NCBI GenBank assembly: GCA_015178975.1
Contig: WHVD01000078.1
Location: 310,001 to 374,000, forward strand
Reading direction: 5' to 3'
Origin: Hysterangium stoloniferum
Lineage: Eukaryota > Basidiomycota > Agaricomycetes > Hysterangiales > Hysterangiaceae
DNA: 64,000 nucleotides
Below are positions 10,948 to 22,912 of the stretch, piece after piece. The notes under the pieces were generated by a model. That model saw only the letters and a program-made list of their open reading frames with translations. It ran no database searches and was not told the origin of the DNA. Made by a program: the position numbers and the translations under genes. Every line of letters starts with the position of its first letter. Within the stretch, counting starts at the first letter, position 1.

Positions 10948-12118
10948 TGATGAACATACAAGCTCAAATTCTGATAATATTCAATTCAACTTTTGTTTGA
11001 CATTCCTTCAACTTTTTGACTCAACTTTTTGACTCAACTTCCAACTCAACTTTTTGACTCAACTTCCAACTCAACTTCTGACTCAACTTCTGACTCAACT
11101 TCTGACTTAACTTCCAACTCAACTTCCAACTCAACTTCAGACTTGACTATTTTTTAACAATCTCAAATATCTTCGACAATCACTAAAGGCATCCCAAGAT
11201 TTTTGAAGTTTGAAAATCTTCCAAAAATCCTAATATTTGGCCAAATTTTCTAAGAATTCTTTGAATTGACAAATTGTTTGAAAATTTTTAAGTTTTAGTA
11301 GGATTTTCCAAAGTGGAAAATCATATCTGAAAACCTTAAAATTTTGTGTCAAGAAACTCTGACTAAAAATGTTTCCTTAGATTTTGTTAGGGTATGTACA
11401 TGGTGGGTTTCTGGGAAAACCCACAGGAAATCCAGTAGGACTTGGCTTCAGCTTATAGGCTGTGCCTTAGCAAGATCATGTTGTCCAATTTCAGACAGGC
11501 AGATGGGAATCCCAGGGAGTCCGGGTGGGGTTCATGGGTCAAGGGGTTGTAGGTTGGAGGTTGTGGGTTGAGAGGTCGGGGAGTCGAGATAAATAAGAGA
11601 GATAGATGCATCAGAGCCCATGGGCTCCAACTAGCAAGAGCAGTGTAATTCAAAGAGGAGTGTAGATGTTATGACTGTGTCATAACTGTGTCACAATCTG
11701 ATGGCCCCCGAGAATACTACAGTCTATCGATGTTCCAAGTTATTGATCAAGTCATCATTTCGGCAATCTTCGGAACACCGATGCTGACGTATACCTTCAT
11801 GGCAATCAAACCCCATTTACGCCCCTGTCAAAATATACTCGTACCATCTGGTTATGCTTTGATACGTCCCTTTTCATTATGATGATCCATTTTACTCTAT
11901 GTTTCACATATGCCCATATATACTTGTAGCCCATGGACTATTCCCTTTTCTCGTAATCCCACTCTCGGCTAAATCTCAGCTTCCGATCTTATCGTAACCT
12001 TCCAGTTTCTAGTTAAGTCTATTTGTCAAATAGTGTTTCCGCTCTTCCCTTAGTTAGTAGTTTCTAGATGCTGATAACTCTTATATAGACCTGCTGTAAA
12101 TGTAGTTACTGGACAATC

Positions 12119-12232
12119 AGAATATCAACTTAGATCAACTTAGATCAACTTAGATCAACTTAGATCAACTTAGATCAACTTAGATCAACTTAGATCAACT
12201 TAGATCAACTTAGATCAACTTAGATCAACTTA
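12119..12232. repeat. 10-bp tandem repeat (ATCAACTTAG)
   Basis: About eleven head-to-tail copies. It starts directly after the AATCAGAATAT self-primer block of the LTR. Confidence 0.9.
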
Positions 12233-12330
12233 GATACCCCTCTAATTTCCAACTCCATTATCTATTCACGACCACCATATTCCAACTCCATCCGATTTAC
12301 AATTCAACTTACATTTACGACTTCAACCTC

Positions 12331-12893
12331 TAATCTCCAACTCTCTCAGTCTCCAACTCTCTCAGTCTCCGACTCTCTCAGTCTCTGACTCTCTCAGTCT
12401 CTGACTCTCTCAGTCTCTGACTCTCTCAGTCTCTGACTCTCTCAGTCTCCGACTCTCTCAGTCTCCGACTCTCTCAGTCTCCGACTCTCTCAGTCTCCGA
12501 CTCTCTCAGTCTCCGACTCTCTCAGTCTCCGACTCTCTCAGTCTCCGACTCTCTCAGTCTCCGACTCTCTCAGTCTCCGACTCTCTCAGTCTCCGACTCT
12601 CTCAGTCTCCGACTCTCTCAGTCTCCGACTCTCTCAGTCTCCGACTCTCTCAGTCTCCGACTCTCTCAGTCTCCGACTCTCTCAGTCTCCGACTCTCTCA
12701 GTCTCCGACTCTCTCAGTCTCCGACTCTCTCAGTCTCCGACTCTCTCAGTCTCCGACTCTCTCAGTCTCCGACTCTCTCAGTCTCCGACTCTCTCAGTCT
12801 CCGACTCTCTCAGTCTCCGACTCTCTCAGTCTCCGACTCTCTCAGTCTCCGACTCTCTCAGTCTCCGACTCTCTCAGTTCCGACTCTCAGTTC
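12331..12893. repeat. 14-bp minisatellite (CTCTCAGTCTCCGA)
   Basis: About 40 near-identical units with early C/T variants at the left edge and a homogeneous core. It keeps one CpG per unit, unlike the surrounding old LTR DNA, which suggests recent amplification. Confidence 0.92.
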
Positions 12894-14031
12894 ACTCTTG
12901 GTCTCTGACCCCTCAGCCCAACCCTTGACTTATCCTTTGGTTTCCGATCGGTAGTTTACTGAGTGGTTTACTCGACAGGACTAGTTTCCACCTGCCCGAA
13001 ATTTAAGGACACCCGACAGTAACTTGTGAGGGTGCAGCACATAAGCTGAAGCCAAGTCCTTCCGATCGGTTCCCGTCGGCCTACTGACATCCATCAGTTT
13101 CTGTTCTTAACAGTAGAGCAGAAAATGTATTAGATTACTGGGGGGAATCTAAGCTGATTTTCTGACTGGATTGTATGTACAACATCTGCCAGACTATATA
13201 GACCATGGAATGAATAACATACCAAATCCAGTAATAATGAAACAAAACTAGCAAAACATAAAATGAGAATAGTAAACACTTTGGTGTTAGGAATGGGACA
13301 GAATGGAGCAGAGTCTGAATTGTGACAAATCATAAACCATAACAGGAAATGGAGTGGGAGCGGAGTCCGAATCATGACAGGTCATTTGACTAAAATGGGA
13401 ATGGGGCTCAGTTAGAGAGATGACGGGTTTTCTGAGCGGGGTCCGGTGACTGATGCGTGGGATGAGGTTGGACATAGCCAGGGACAGTGTCCAGCGGGTA
13501 TTCCGGTGACTGATACACAACATAACAAAGTCAAATGTGGATAAGTCTGATGTATGGAGTCTGGTGGGAATTCCAGTTAACTGACAATCGGTGTGTATAG
13601 GGCATGGGTGCATACATATAAGTTAATGCCCAGAGTCCAGCAGGAATTCCGGTCGTAACAGATTTCCTGATACAAATATTTAAAATTTTCAGATATGATT
13701 TTCCAGGGTGGAAAATCCTACTAAAACTTAAAGTTTTTAAGCAATTTATAAGTTCAAAGAATTATTAGAAAATTTGGCCAAATAGTAGGATTTTCAGAAG
13801 ATTCTTGAACTCCAAAAACTTTGGGATGTCTCCAGTGAATCTCGAACATCTTTGACTTGTCTCAGTTTGACATCATTGATGATTTCACTTTGATATCATA
13901 TTATCATCATAGGTAAATGATATATAGTATACATAAAAGGGCAATGACAGGAACAAAGGAAATCAGTCAGAAGACCCATACCATAATTATATTATTAACT
14001 GTATTATATAATTGTCAAACTTTTCTGAGAC

Positions 14032-14412
14032 TGTCACGAATTGATTATTCTTCAATAAAGTCGAATAATATTCTACTGATCAAACTTGAAAGTCTCATTC
14101 AACGAAGTATATATTCGCCCTGTCAATGAAGTAAGAGGCTATTACCAGTCATGAGAACTCACAGAAGTATTTGTCGAAGAAGTTACGACAAGTTAGATTA
14201 TTAATATCACTAATTTACAGATATTTTGACTGACTTCCCTCACTCCTTTTGTGGCCCTTTTCTGCTTTTCTTCATATCATTATGACTATATTATGATCTA
14301 ATAATGAAATCATTCATGACATCGAAATGAGACATGTTGAAAGAGATTCAATGTTGTCGAATATTACCTTTGAATGTTTGTGACAATATTGTGACTTATG
14401 ATGGTTGTGACA
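14032..14412 (-). mobile_element. Solo LTR, family D', nested in the D LTR
   Basis: 381 bp, TGTCACGAATTG ... GGTTGTGACA, with a perfect 5-bp duplication gagac (14027-14031 and 14413-14417). A second D' copy lies at 17451-17880. Confidence 0.85.
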
Positions 14413-14578
14413 GAGACCTTCAACTTAATTATTCATGAGTCTCTGTGTCCTATCTTTGCCTCACACTTTATCAACAGGACAAATTAATACTTTGTTGAAC
14501 AAGGCATCTGTATTCAACATTATTGAATATTCTTCAATTGTTTATTTGACTTTATTGAGTAAAATCCAATTCATGTCA

Positions 14579-14873
14579 GTTCCTGCTACTACATCTCACA
14601 TTTGGTAGTATTTACATTAGTTCAAAGATTTATGTATGCCTGTGAGTACATAGACACTTGTGGGCATGCACACCATAGTTTTATGTACATTAGCATGCAT
14701 AGTTAGAACTTAGACATTTTTAACCCCATATCCACAACTTGCCCAGACACCCTTTTTAGTGTCCTGCAAGTTGTGACTGGGTACTGTCTCAGCCATCTTG
14801 AATGGCTTCAACTTGAACTTGCAATTACTATCTAGCTTCATACTGAATAGTCAAAGCTTGAACTACATATAAC
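14579..14873. repeat. Dispersed repeat F
   Basis: Non-coding. Shares blocks (CTTGCCCAGACACC, AGTGTCCTGCAAGTTGTGA) with 20447-20622 and, more weakly, with 63640-63960. Type of element not determined. Confidence 0.45.
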
Positions 14874-17037
14874 TGTTAATGGTCATGCAGACTCACAGAG
14901 GGTTTCTGGAGAAACCTGCAGATAATCCAGTAGGCCTTAGCTTCAGCTTATAGGTTGCACCTTCATGAGATTGTGGTGTCCAATTTCAAACAGGTGGATG
15001 GAAAACCTGGGGAGTCCAGGAGTAGTTGATAGGTCAATAGGTCAAACAGTCAATAGGTCAGTAGGCCAGTCAGAAGGGCCCACAGGCTCTGATGAGGTCA
15101 ATAGCATTGTGTTTTGAAGATGAGAGATGGGGATAGAGCAGGATATATGCTACGTTACTGGGGGAGAACTAAGTTGATTTTCTGACTGGATTGTATGTAC
15201 AACATTAGCTAGACTATATAGACTGTGGAATGTATGCAATGCCAAATCTGGTAATAATAAATATCAAAACAAGTAATCATGAAATGAGATGAGTAAACAC
15301 CAAACTAGGTGTTAGGGATGGAATGGAACAGAAGCAGTGTGCAAAACAGAACAGGTCATATGACCATAATGGAAATGGGGCTCAGTTAGAGAGCTGACAG
15401 GTTGTCTGGATAGAGTCCAGTGACTGGTGCATGAGACAGAGTCAGATATAGATAGGTTTGATGTCTACGGGTCCAGGTGGGCACTCCAGTTGTGACTGTA
15501 CTTTGGGTACCATATAGAGGGTCAGGTGCATATAGGGTGGGGTTTGGGTGCTGGTGGGTTTTCTGGTTAACTGTAACCTGGTGGGTATAGAGAGTCAGGT
15601 GCATGTAGGATGGGTGGGTTTTCTGGTCCTAACATTTGTTCACTGTGGACTTATTGGACTTGTCCAACAGGTGTCTTTCAGGCAACTTCTGCTCCATGTT
15701 CACAATAGTGTGCATCTGCATTTTGAGCTTTGAGGTGCATCCAGGAAAATGTCTTGGGTTTGCCATCCTTGCCTTTGGAGACTTCATCCTTGAGGGTGGA
15801 AGGCAAACTGGAGTAAAACTGATAGTGGAGTGTGGAATTGCCCCAATGACAATGCACTGCAAGGTTATTGAATTGGACTATATACATAGTCTGTGATGTG
15901 CTGATTGTCCTTCATGTGAAGATTAGTGAGGCTATTCTTGGCTTCTCTGATCAGGTCATATGGGCCAAAATTAGTTTCCGGTTCTTCAACAAATGCATTC
16001 CAATTTTCAAGCCAGGTTCACTCTTCCTCAGTAAGTCTGCTATGTAAAAGTCAGTTCAAACCATTTCAATGTGGATCCCAAGAGGCAAGAGTGTGTGTAG
16101 TTGAGTCTTCAGGAGTCCATGGAAAAGTGGCAGGTTGATCACAGAAGTGAAAGTGACACTGCATGAGGAAGGTGGACAGTTTGTTGGGGTTGGAACCCAT
16201 GAAGGGTTCTTGAGCATTGACTTTTGACCATGGGGGTTCTTGATCTTTCTTCTTTCTTTCTTTGAGCAGGTGAGTCATAAATTTATCTACTGTATAGTAC
16301 CTGCTAAAAATTCAGAAGTGGGATTTTTGAGATGCAGTTGTTCTGTAGTTGGGAGGTTTTCAACACCCTTACCCTTGTCAGGGGCCACAGACTCCTCCTT
16401 GTGCTCAGAGCCATCCAGATTCTCCAGTACTTCTTCAGTGTGAGATTCACCCATGGTGTCTGGGTTGTTTCTCAATGTCTGGGTGGTGTACAAAACAAGT
16501 GGTGACCAGAGTACAGAGGACTCTGGTTGTTTGGATGGTTTCTTTCTTGGAGGCATGATTGAGACAATCTGTGAGATCTGATCAGAAAATACTGTTAAGT
16601 GTGGGGCTTATGGGTGGGTCTCTGGGGGAAATCCATGGAAGTTCTTGGGAAGGACTTGGCTTCAGCTTATGTGCTGTGCCCTGGCAAGATCAGGTTGTCC
16701 AACTTCAGACAGGAGTGGACTGGAAACCCATGGGTTCCAAGAATATGCTGAGACAAATTACTAGAGGGATACTAAGTTGATTTTCTCATCAGATTGTATG
16801 TACAGATAGCTATTGACTATATAGACTTATAGACTATTGTACTACTGATTCAGAGATACAAAAAAGACATAACAAGCATACAACAAAACAATAAACCAGA
16901 TGTCAAATGGGCAAGGATGGATTGAGAACAAAGGGACCAGTCAGAGTCCAGTGACTGGTCCATATGATATAGAGAGTTGAGTACATATGTATATGTAGGA
17001 TGGGTTCTGGGTCCCAGCAGGTTTCCTGGTCCTAACA
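14874..17037 (-). mobile_element. Antisense chromovirus fragment: A-type LTR, gag, A2-type LTR
   Basis: On the minus strand: 5' LTR A2 at 17037-16593, a leader, and gag from the ATG at 16556 (MPPRKKPSKQPESS; FMGSNPNKLSTFLMQC) down to about 15640. It is joined to an LTR of related type at 15634-14874. No pol. The leader after the 5' LTR again complements a block inside that LTR. Fossil with several breaks. Confidence 0.75.
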
Positions 17038-17450
17038 TCCTCATCCCATGCAATGATGCTGCCAACATCTCAACCTCCCCTTCTTGCTTAGATTTCAACA
17101 ACCCCAACCAAATGTACCTGACCCATCATTTGGATGTGACAAAAGGCTTACAGACAGACATTGGGTTTCCACTATATGTATATGTAAGCTTGAAGAATTG
17201 CCACAAAGCCACCACCACAATGCAAAGCTGGAGGGCATACAGTAATAGAGTCATTCCAGAGCAAGCATGCAAATTGGGCCCAGGCTATCTTACAGCTAGG
17301 AGGTTCCTATCAAGAGGCTTGAGGAGGAGTTTCCAATGTCCTTCAAAACTTCATCTGACATAGCTCTTCAAACTGGGGGGCACTGTGAGGGGTACCCCCT
17401 CTAGAAAATATAATCATTCATTGTATTATATTTCTGTTACATAAGCATTC
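17038..17450. other. Unassigned stretch
   Basis: A plus-strand frame (to about 17363) has no family I can name. A G-rich run ggggggcactgtgagg near 17376 looks like a polypurine tract next to an LTR start, so this may be the tail of another retroelement; weak. Confidence 0.3.
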
Positions 17451-17880
17451 TGTCACGAACCGATTATTCTTCAATAAAGTCAAATAAAATTCTACTAATC
17501 GAACTTGGAAGCCTCGTTTGATGAAGTATATATTCACCCTGTCGATGAAGTAAGAGGCTATTACCAGTCATGAGAACTCATGGAAGTACTTGTCGAAGAA
17601 GTTACGACAAGATAGATTGCTATATCGCTAATATACAGATATTTCGACTGACTTCCCTCGCTCCTTTCGTAGCCCTTTTATGCTTTTCTTCATATCGTTA
17701 TGACTATGTTATGAACTAATAATGAAATCATACATGACATTGAAATGAGACATGTCGAAAGAGATTTGATGGTGTCAAATAATGTTCGGGTTTGTCAAGT
17801 CAAATTCGATGTGTTGAAGAGTTGTTGAATATTACCTTTGATCGTGTGTGATGGTTTTGTGACTTGTGATGGTTGTGACA
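17451..17880 (-). mobile_element. Solo LTR, family D'
   Basis: 430 bp, TGTCACGAACCG ... GGTTGTGACA, with a perfect 5-bp duplication cattc (17446-17450 and 17881-17885). Confidence 0.88.
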
Positions 17881-17998
17881 CATTCCCTGCAATGAACACT
17901 ATACCAACTGGGGTAAAAGAGCCACTTTGCCAGGCTATCTGATATAGGTTGCAGGCACTATATAACACTTGATATATCACATATGTATATTCACCAAC

Positions 17999-18839
17999 TG
18001 TTAGGATACACACACAGGGTGGGTTTCTGGAGAAACCCACGGGATATCTGGTAGGACTTGGCTTCAGCTTATAGGCTGCACCCTTGCTAGATTGTGTTGT
18101 CCAATTTCAAACAGGCAGACGGGGATCCTGGGGAGTCCGGGTGGGGTTCGTGGGTCGTAGGTCGTGAGTTGGGGGTCGTGGGTCGTAAGTCGGAGGTCGT
18201 GGGTTGTGAGTCAAGATAGTTGGGAGAGATAGATGCGCCGGAGCCCGTGGGCTCTGACTAGTGAGAGTGGTGTGAATCAAGTAAGGTTTTAGAGAGGAAA
18301 ATGTTATTAGATTACTGGGGGGAATCTAAGCTAATTTTCTGACTGGATTGTATGTACAACATCTGCCAGTTTATATAGACCGTGGAATGCATGACATACC
18401 AAATCCAGTAATGATGAAAACAAAACTAACAAAACATAAAACGGGAATAGTAAACACCAAATTGGTGTTAGGAACAGGACGGAACGGAGTGGAGTCCAAA
18501 TCATGACAAAGCATAACCCATAACAGGAAACGGAGTGGGAGTGGAGTCCTAAATCATGACAGGTCATTTGACTAAAATGGGAATGGGGCTTGATTAGAGT
18601 GGTGATGGGATTCTGAGTGGAGTCTGGTGACTGATGCGTGGGATGAAGACAGACATAGACAGAGATGGAGTCCAGGGGAAGTCCAGTGACTGATATGTGT
18701 TGTAATGAGGTTGAACGTAACAAGTCTTGACATAATGGAGTCCGGGCGGGAAATCCTATAAACAGACAATTGGTGCTTGTAGTGCGTGGGGGCATACAGG
18801 TTAGTGCCCGGAGTCCGGCGGGATTGTCCGGTCGTAACA
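17999..18839 (-). mobile_element. Solo LTR, family A
   Basis: 841 bp, TGTTAGGATACAC ... CCGGTCGTAACA in antisense, with a perfect 5-bp duplication ccaac (17994-17998 and 18840-18844). Confidence 0.88.
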
Positions 18840-18845
18840 CCAACC

Positions 18846-20446
18846 TACAGTAGGCAACAAAACCCTTACAATGTTTGGCACTTTTTGAAAGACATGGCTA
18901 TTCCTCCAGAAGTAAATTCTGTAAATTGCTGAAAATATTATGTAATATACTTCAACATCATACCTCCAGAAATCCACAGCCACAAGGCACCATGTCCTTA
19001 TTTGGTAAGTCCACATCACACACAAACCAATAGCTCATTGTAAGGGTTTTGTTGCACACTATTTTGAGACTATTATTACAAGAAATTAGTATTTAGTATG
19101 GCCCCCCTTTGCTCTAATCACTGCTGCAAGTCTTCTAGGCATACTCTCAATAAGCTTCTGACACTCCTCCTTTGGAATTTCTTCCCACACCTTCTGCATC
19201 CTATCCCACAGTTTATGTACTCTATTTGCAGGCTGTTCATACTCCCCCAGCTTCTTTTTGACATAATTCCACAGATGTTCAATAGGATTCATGTCAGGAG
19301 ATTGTGCAGGCCACTTGAGGACTGTAACATCATGGTCAGTGAACCATTTCTGGGCCTTTTTGCTGTGGTGTGTTTGGGGTCATTGTCTTGTTGAAACACA
19401 ATGTCGGCCACTGTTTTGTTGTACTATTTGAGGGTTTGCTGGAGTTCATCATCCAGGATCTCCACATAAAGCTCAGCATCCATCCTCCCATCAATTTTGG
19501 TTGCAAACCTAATCCCATCCCAGCCCATGCATCCCCACATCATCAGGTTTCCTCCTCCAAGCTTGACTGTTCCCTCTACTAACCTATCATTTAACCCCTC
19601 ACCCACATTTTTCCACACATTTTTCCTTCCATCTGATCCCAGCCTATTAATCTTAGTCTCATCAGACCATATGATTCTCTTCCAGTCCTCCAGGGTCCAT
19701 TCCAAATGCCTTTCTGCAAACTCCAATTGAGATTTCCAATAATGAGGTTTGAGAAGTGGCCTTTTTCTCTTTACCACAGCCCTCATGCCTATGGTTTTGA
19801 GGTTGTGACGCACTGTTTGTGAAGTAATAGGAGTGTTGATGATGTCTATAAGTTTCTTGGTTGCCTGTGTGGGATTATCAACCTTCCCATGCAAATTATT
19901 CTTCTAGCATAGGCAATATTGGCTGTGGTAAGCTTTGTAGGACTGCCACCAGAGCATTTGGGGAGGTCAGGGTGATGCTCAGGGCAAATATGACTAATGG
20001 TGGCACTGCTGAGATGAGTTTGGTAACATATTTGAGCTCCAGAAATGCAAGAGTCAAGTAGAGTAAGAACATGTTGGATTTGGCTAGAGGAGAGCTTTTT
20101 CGTTGTGAGTAGGGTGATTGTGGGATTCCAACTGGTTGCTTTCATCTTATATACATTGAGGAAGAGTGGTCACATGACTTTGTTGAACTTTATAGACAAA
20201 GTCATGTGACTAGGACCCATTTTGAACTTTAAAAATGTGTGCAACAAAACCCTTACAATGAGCTATTGGTTTGTGTGTGATGTGGACTTACCAAATAAGG
20301 ATGTGGTGCCTTGTGGATGTGCATTCCTGGAAGGTATGATGTTGAAGTATATTACATAATATTTTTGGCATTTTACAGAATTTATTTCTGGAGGAATAGC
20401 CATGTCTTTCAAAAGGTACAAAACATTGTAAGAGTTTTGTTGATGC
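18846..20446 (-). mobile_element. Tc1/mariner transposon with long inverted arms (copy 1)
   Basis: About 1.6 kb starting TACAGTAGGCAAC. The inverted arms are about 210 bp each (18846-19060 and 20233-20446). Between them on the minus strand is a DDE transposase (20145 to 19086) with an N-terminal HTH-like part, then RIIWSDETKINRLGSDGRKN, IVFQQDNDPKHT, MNPIEHLWNYVKKKL and the C-terminus PRRLAAVIRAKGGHTKY. The D, D and E residues are visible and fit the DD34E Tc1 group. The copy is dead: frameshifts near 19900 and near 19370 and a stop near 19424. Each arm is itself bounded by an inverted 20-bp box (see findings). Confidence 0.88.
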
Positions 20447-20622
20447 CAGACTTATGTATTCTAGCACCAGTAGTTAGAACTCAGACACTGTTTTACCCAT
20501 AACCACGACTTACCCAGACACCCATTTAGTGTCCTGTAAGTTGTGATTGGGGTATCATCTCAACCATCACAGATGGACTTTAACTATCAGCACAATCAGA
20601 GTGTCGAAACTCAAACAGTTAT
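20447..20622. repeat. Dispersed repeat F, left part
   Basis: Shares CAGACACC and AGTGTCCTG...AGTTGTGA blocks with 14579-14873. It continues to the right of the LTR B insertion, through 21234-21780. Confidence 0.45.
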
Positions 20623-21233
20623 TGTTATGACCCATTCCCGGATGTTTCAATATCCGACTTCCGATCTCTGACTTCCAACTTCCAACTTCCAACTTCCAAC
20701 TTCTGATCTCTGACTTCCGACTTCCGACTTCCGATCTCCGACTACGGAACATCATAGTTACCGTATCATCCGCATCCTCCCTTGTTCCGCATTTGGTAAT
20801 TTGTCCATTGACAAGTATTCACTTGTTTGTTTGTTGTATTCCCATTTCGGAATATTGTCTCCCTAATATGTCTTATTGTATTTCCGTTTTAAGAATATTT
20901 CCGTTTCCGTCTTATTATGGTCTTAGTTTGTAGTACAATAACGAGTAGACTATATTAGTTTCCGCGAATTTGTACTTTACTTTAGATCTGATATCGACTT
21001 AGTTTCTTATTCCTCCTCCCGTCTTTCTGTACGCTCGATATTCGGAACTCTTAGGAACTCTGAATATCCGTATCTTCCATTGTAGTCTTATTTCCGAAAT
21101 TAAGGACTTTGAGCGTTTGCGTAGAGGTGCAGCACATAAGCTGAAGCCGACGTCCTGACCCTATCCACTAGTTCCCGACTTCCCGGTGACTTTCCAATAG
21201 TTCCAGAATAAGTTCCCGACACGGCACTTAACA
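20623..21233 (+). mobile_element. Solo LTR, family B
   Basis: 611 bp, TGTTATGACCCATT ... GGCACTTAACA, with a perfect 5-bp duplication gttat (20618-20622 and 21234-21238). It retains more CpG than the LTRs of element B at 21781-31634, so it is probably a younger insertion. Confidence 0.88.
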
Positions 21234-21780
21234 GTTATCTCAATCTGCATGGACTATATCCATGCTACTCTGTTATTTGACTCTCTCATTATTCTCTTCA
21301 ACACTTGAGCAGTCATTCAGAATTGTACTTCACAGTCAATTCTCCTTTATTTGTCTTAGCTCTCTATTCTACTTTAGATAGCTAATTCTCTCAATCATAT
21401 TGAACTAGACAGTCAATACGTGTTTGGTCTATATCAGACTTAGATCGTCAATACATCATTGTGTCGTACCTAAATGGTCGATATTCTTTGTATATAGAAC
21501 ACTTAGAACTTCCACCATTCTTCACAACATGTCCTCACATCATTCCATTCCTTCTTGCAAACCATCTCTTATCTTCACTTCACTTCATTGGATCTATTCT
21601 AGTGGGAATTGTACTGTTAAGGTCTATTCCATCTCCTTTTATCTCAGTTGCCTCCAGCAACTGTGAGTTGCTTATGGAGACTACTATTTCTCTTATACTT
21701 GTATTGCACTTGATAATCAATACATCCATATCACACCTAGAGGGTTGATACTCTTCATACATATGTATATTGAACAATTA
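21234..21780. other. Non-coding repeat DNA, right part of F
   Basis: No supported gene. Pyrimidine-rich, with repeated CAGTCAATACG/GTCAATACATC-like motifs. Short open frames here show no family features. Confidence 0.35.
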
Positions 21781-22080
21781 TGTTATGACCCGTTCCCAGA
21801 TGTTTCAATATCTGACTTCCAACTTCCAACCTCCGACTATGGAACATCATAGTTACCGTATCTTCTGCATTCTTCCCTTGTTCCACATTTGGTAATTTGT
21901 CTGTTGACAAGTATTCACTCATTTGTTTTATTATATTCCCATTTCAAAATATTGTCTCCCCAATTCATCTTGTTGTATTCCCATTTCAGAATACTTCCAT
22001 TTCCATCTTATTGTGGTCTTAGTTTGTAGTACAATAACGAGAAGACTTATATTAGTTTCCACGAATTTGTACTTTACTTT

Positions 22081-22345
22081 AGATCTGATATCAACTTGGT
22101 TTCTTATTCCCTCTTCCATCTTTCTGTACACTCGATATTCAGAACTCTTTGGAACTCTGAATATCCGTATCTTCCATCATAAGTCTCACCTTTGAAATTA
22201 AGGACTTTTGAGCATTTGCATAGAGGTGCAGCATATAAGCTGAAGCCAACATCCTGACCCTATCCAATAGTTCCTGACTTCCCGGTGACTTTCCAATAGT
22301 TCCAGAATAAGTTCCCGACATGGCACTTAACAGTATATCAGATCT
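22081..22345 (+). promoter_or_regulatory. Element B self-primer pair: LTR site and primer-binding site
   Basis: AGATCTGATAT at 22081-22091 inside the 5' LTR is the exact complement of ATATCAGATCT at 22335-22345, which begins 3 nt after the LTR end. A TATATT box lies 33 nt upstream, at 22048. Same geometry as families A and C. Confidence 0.7.
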
Positions 22346-22359
22346 CAATTCTGCAACTC

Positions 22360-22912
22360 TGTCACAAACGTATAAACTCAAATTTCAATAATATTCAATT
22401 TAATATTTCTTCGACATTTCTTCGACATTTCTTCGACATTTCTTCGACATTTCTTCGACATTTCTTTGACATTCCGACTCAATTTCGGACTCGACTTCTG
22501 ACTCGACTATTCTTCGACAATATCTTCGACAATCTCGAATATCTTCGACTTGTCTCAGGTTGACATCATTGATGATTTCACTTTGATATCATATTATCAT
22601 CATAGGTAAATGATATATAGTATATAAGGGCAATGATAGGAATGAAGGAAGTCAGTCAGAAAACCTGTACTATATTATATATTTACTGTTTTATATAATT
22701 GTCGAACTTTTCTGAGCCTACTTTCGACTTATTTATTTGTGAGCCTCTGTGTCGTGAGCCTCTGTGTCGTGAGCCTCTGTGTCCTATCTTTGCCTCATGC
22801 TTTATCAACAGGACGAATTAATACTTTGTCGAATGCGGCATCTTTATTCAATATTGTTGAATATTCTTCGATTGTTTATTCGACTTTATTAAGTAAAATT
22901 CAATTTGTGACA
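22360..22912 (-). mobile_element. Solo LTR, family D, in the element B leader
   Basis: 553 bp, TGTCACAAACG ... AATTTGTGACA, flanked by aactc (22355-22359) and aactt (22913-22917). It includes about six copies of an ATTTCTTCGAC unit (22405-22470) and three of a 15-bp unit near 22740. Confidence 0.82.

Larger units (their letters stand above)
11667..13112 (+). mobile_element. Solo LTR, family C, swollen by satellites
   Basis: Starts TGTTATGACTGTG, ends TTCTTAACA, and has a perfect 5-bp duplication gtaga (11662-11666 and 13113-13117). At 1,446 bp it is about twice the usual 740 bp because of two internal tandem arrays. Confidence 0.88.
11385..13660 (-). mobile_element. Solo LTR, family A, inside the MITE
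   Basis: Antisense LTR A (TGTTAGGGTATG ... CCGGTCGTAACA) with a perfect 5-bp duplication gattt (11380-11384 and 13661-13665). It is interrupted by a solo LTR C at 11667-13112. Confidence 0.85.
11181..13837. mobile_element. CACTA-like foldback MITE, itself opened by an LTR
   Basis: The arms 11181-11384 and 13666-13837 are imperfect inverted repeats of about 160 bp. They begin CACTAAAGGCATCCCAA on the left and, read inward from the right, CACTGGAGACATCCCAA. They are flanked by a 3-bp duplication (aat). CACT(A) ends with a 3-bp duplication are hallmarks of the CACTA (En/Spm) superfamily. The original element would be about 370 bp and non-autonomous. A solo LTR A sits in its loop. Confidence 0.65.
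10948..14578 (+). mobile_element. D LTR hosting a stack of nested insertions
   Basis: D LTR sequence runs from about 10948 to 11180, is interrupted, resumes at 13838 and ends about 14578 (ATTCATGTCA). It is opened first by a CACTA-like foldback element (11181-13837) and separately by a D' LTR (14032-14412). The D consensus reads across both gaps when they are skipped. Old and CpG-poor. Confidence 0.75.

Noticed and set aside
12331-12893. CRISPR-like array
   Set aside because: Units are 14 bp, head-to-tail with no spacers, in a eukaryotic LTR; it is a minisatellite.
11181-13837. PIF/Harbinger origin for the foldback MITE (also a 3-bp duplication)
   Set aside because: The duplicated bases are aat rather than TWA, and the ends begin CACT; CACTA fits better, though not proven.
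17038-17363. Host gene or Copia pol fragment
   Set aside because: No motif in the translated frame could be matched with confidence.
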